A stretch of 64,000 nucleotides of DNA, from positions 682,001 to 746,000 of the forward strand of contig NZ_CAKAKO010000002.1 of the NCBI RefSeq assembly GCF_916700565.1, given 5' to 3'. The notes beneath the pieces are model-generated. The model worked only from the letters and a program-made list of their open reading frames with translations, was not told where the DNA came from and did not search any database. Position 1 is the stretch's first letter. The number at the start of each line of letters is the position of its first letter. Shown here piece by piece: positions 63,179-64,000 of this stretch. A program made the translations under genes and the position numbers. Source of the stretch: Xenophilus sp. Marseille-Q4582 (GTDB taxonomy: Bacteria > Pseudomonadota > Gammaproteobacteria > Burkholderiales > Burkholderiaceae_C).

Positions 63179-64000
63179 CGACGCCATCGAACGCGGACAG
63201 GATGCCGCCCGTCCTGAAGGCACTGCTCTTCGGCAACTTCGCGATCGGCTGCGGCGTCAGCGGGCTGGCCGCGACACTGCCGGAGATCAGCAGCTCGCTC
63301 GGCGTGAGCGTCGCGCGCGCGGGTGGGCTCATCACCGCGTCGTCGCTCATGGTCGCCGTGGGCGCGCCGCTGTGCGCGGCGGTGGTCGCGGGCTGGGACC
63401 GCAGGCGCCTGCTCTCGTTCGCGGCGCTGTGGTTCGGCCTGCTGCACATCGTGGCCGCGGCCGTGCCGGGCATCGACTCGCTGATGGCGGTGCGCGTGAT
63501 GGCCATGATCGCGCCCGCGATCTTCACGCCACAGGCCGCGTCCAGCGTGCCCATGCTCGTTCCGCCCGAGCTGCGTGCGCGGGCGATCACGTTCATCTTC
63601 CTCGGCTTCTCCAGCTCCGCGGTGCTGGGCGTGCCGCTGGCGGCCTGGATCGGCGGCACCTGGGGCTGGCGTGTCACCTTCGCCTTCATCGGCGCGATGG
63701 GCGTCATCAATGCCATCTGGATCTGGCGCACCATGCCCGACGGCGTGCGCGCGACGCGGCTGTCCGCGGCCGCCTGGAGCCGCACGCTGCGCTCACCGGC
63801 GCTCATGAGCACGCTGGCCGTCACGCTCACGTTCGGCACGGGGCAGTTCATCCTGTGGTCCTACATCGCGCCCTATCTCAAGGGGCAGGTGGGCTTTTCG
63901 ACGGGGGAACTGAGCCTGGTGCTCATGTGGTTCGGCATGGTGGGCCTGGCCGGCAACGCGCTCATGTCGCGCACGGTCGACCGCACGGGGCCGGCAGCAG
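63175..64000 (+). CDS. Major facilitator superfamily transporter (3' end outside window)
   Basis: At least 275 residues, open to the end of the window. Start GTG 63175 overlaps the previous stop (GTGA); ATG 63202 is an alternative. It has several hydrophobic helices and the MFS pattern: KALLFGNFAIGCGVSGLAATLPEI, LLSFAALWFGLLHIV, VRVMAMIAPAIFTPQAAS, and the helix-5 stretch SSAVLGVPLAAWIGGTWGWRVTF with G-x-x-x-D/GWR motif C. It belongs to the DHA1 drug/arabinose-efflux-like group. It could move the pathway substrate or a product; no direct evidence. Confidence 0.85.
   Translation, partial: MTTPSNADRMPPVLKALLFGNFAIGCGVSGLAATLPEISSSLGVSVARAGGLITASSLMVAVGAPLCAAVVAGWDRRRLLSFAALWFGLLHIVAAAVPGIDSLMAVRVMAMIAPAIFTPQAASSVPMLVPPELRARAITFIFLGFSSSAVLGVPLAAWIGGTWGWRVTFAFIGAMGVINAIWIWRTMPDGVRATRLSAAAWSRTLRSPALMSTLAVTLTFGTGQFILWSYIAPYLKGQVGFSTGELSLVLMWFGMVGLAGNALMSRTVDRTGPAA

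Overview
The window looks like chromosomal DNA of a high-GC betaproteobacterium of the family Comamonadaceae (Acidovorax/Comamonas/Delftia-like). The basis is the order of the housekeeping genes (tuf, tRNA-Trp, secE, nusG, rplKAJL, rpoBC), TTG/GTG starts, strong GC3 bias, a Bug-type tripartite-tricarboxylate receptor, and two 3204-bp copies of IS1071, an element typical of Comamonadaceae degraders. No database search was possible; all family names come from motifs read in the translations.

Layout. (1) 1-5.3 kb: one end of a type VI secretion locus (tssC partial, tssB, tssA; divergent tssJ; then a short TssM-like protein and TssL). (2) 5.4-14.6 kb: a NarL-type response regulator, gph, a chalcone-isomerase-fold protein, and a trp cluster (trpE, trpG, threonine aldolase, LysE-type exporter, trpD, trpC) followed by ung. 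(3) 14.7-34.9 kb: the conserved core, with tRNA-Tyr/Gly/Thr, tuf, tRNA-Trp, secE-nusG, ribosomal proteins L11/L1/L10/L7-L12, rpoB, rpoC, a LemA-like protein, rsmB, a DUF4390-type protein, an NtrY-like kinase, a short NtrX-like regulator and tRNA-Phe.

(4) 34.9-53.7 kb: an accessory mosaic starting immediately after tRNA-Phe. It holds gene fragments (a GNAT-like N-terminus spliced to an XRE remnant, and a GntR/FCD regulator without its DNA-binding domain). It also holds an intact IS5-family element that splits a 27-residue-repeat protein, with a clean CTAG target duplication, and a truncated IS5-family element. Two nearly identical direct IS1071 copies (40463-43666 and 50465-53668) flank 6.8 kb carrying a TSUP transporter, an FMN-binding oxidoreductase, an AhpD-like protein with a divergent AraC regulator, and an acyl-CoA ligase. 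The two halves of one diguanylate cyclase lie at opposite ends of this 6.8-kb segment, in the orientation expected if the segment was once a circle (or tandem unit) opened at an IS1071 copy.

(5) 53.7-64 kb: an acyl-CoA catabolic operon (nitronate-monooxygenase-family flavoprotein, thiolase-like protein, NDP-forming acyl-CoA ligase, enoyl-CoA hydratase, fused double acyl-CoA dehydrogenase, Bug receptor, remnants of further Bug/MaoC genes, MFS transporter running off the end). A well-formed promoter (TTGCCA-17-TATAGT) overlaps a perfect GTT-n-GTATAC-n-AAC palindrome that fits the FCD-GntR operator consensus. The divergent gene that should encode the regulator is cut off after about ten codons by IS1071. 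The combination suggests activation and beta-oxidation of a bulky, possibly polycyclic, carboxylic acid under a repressor that has been lost or displaced.
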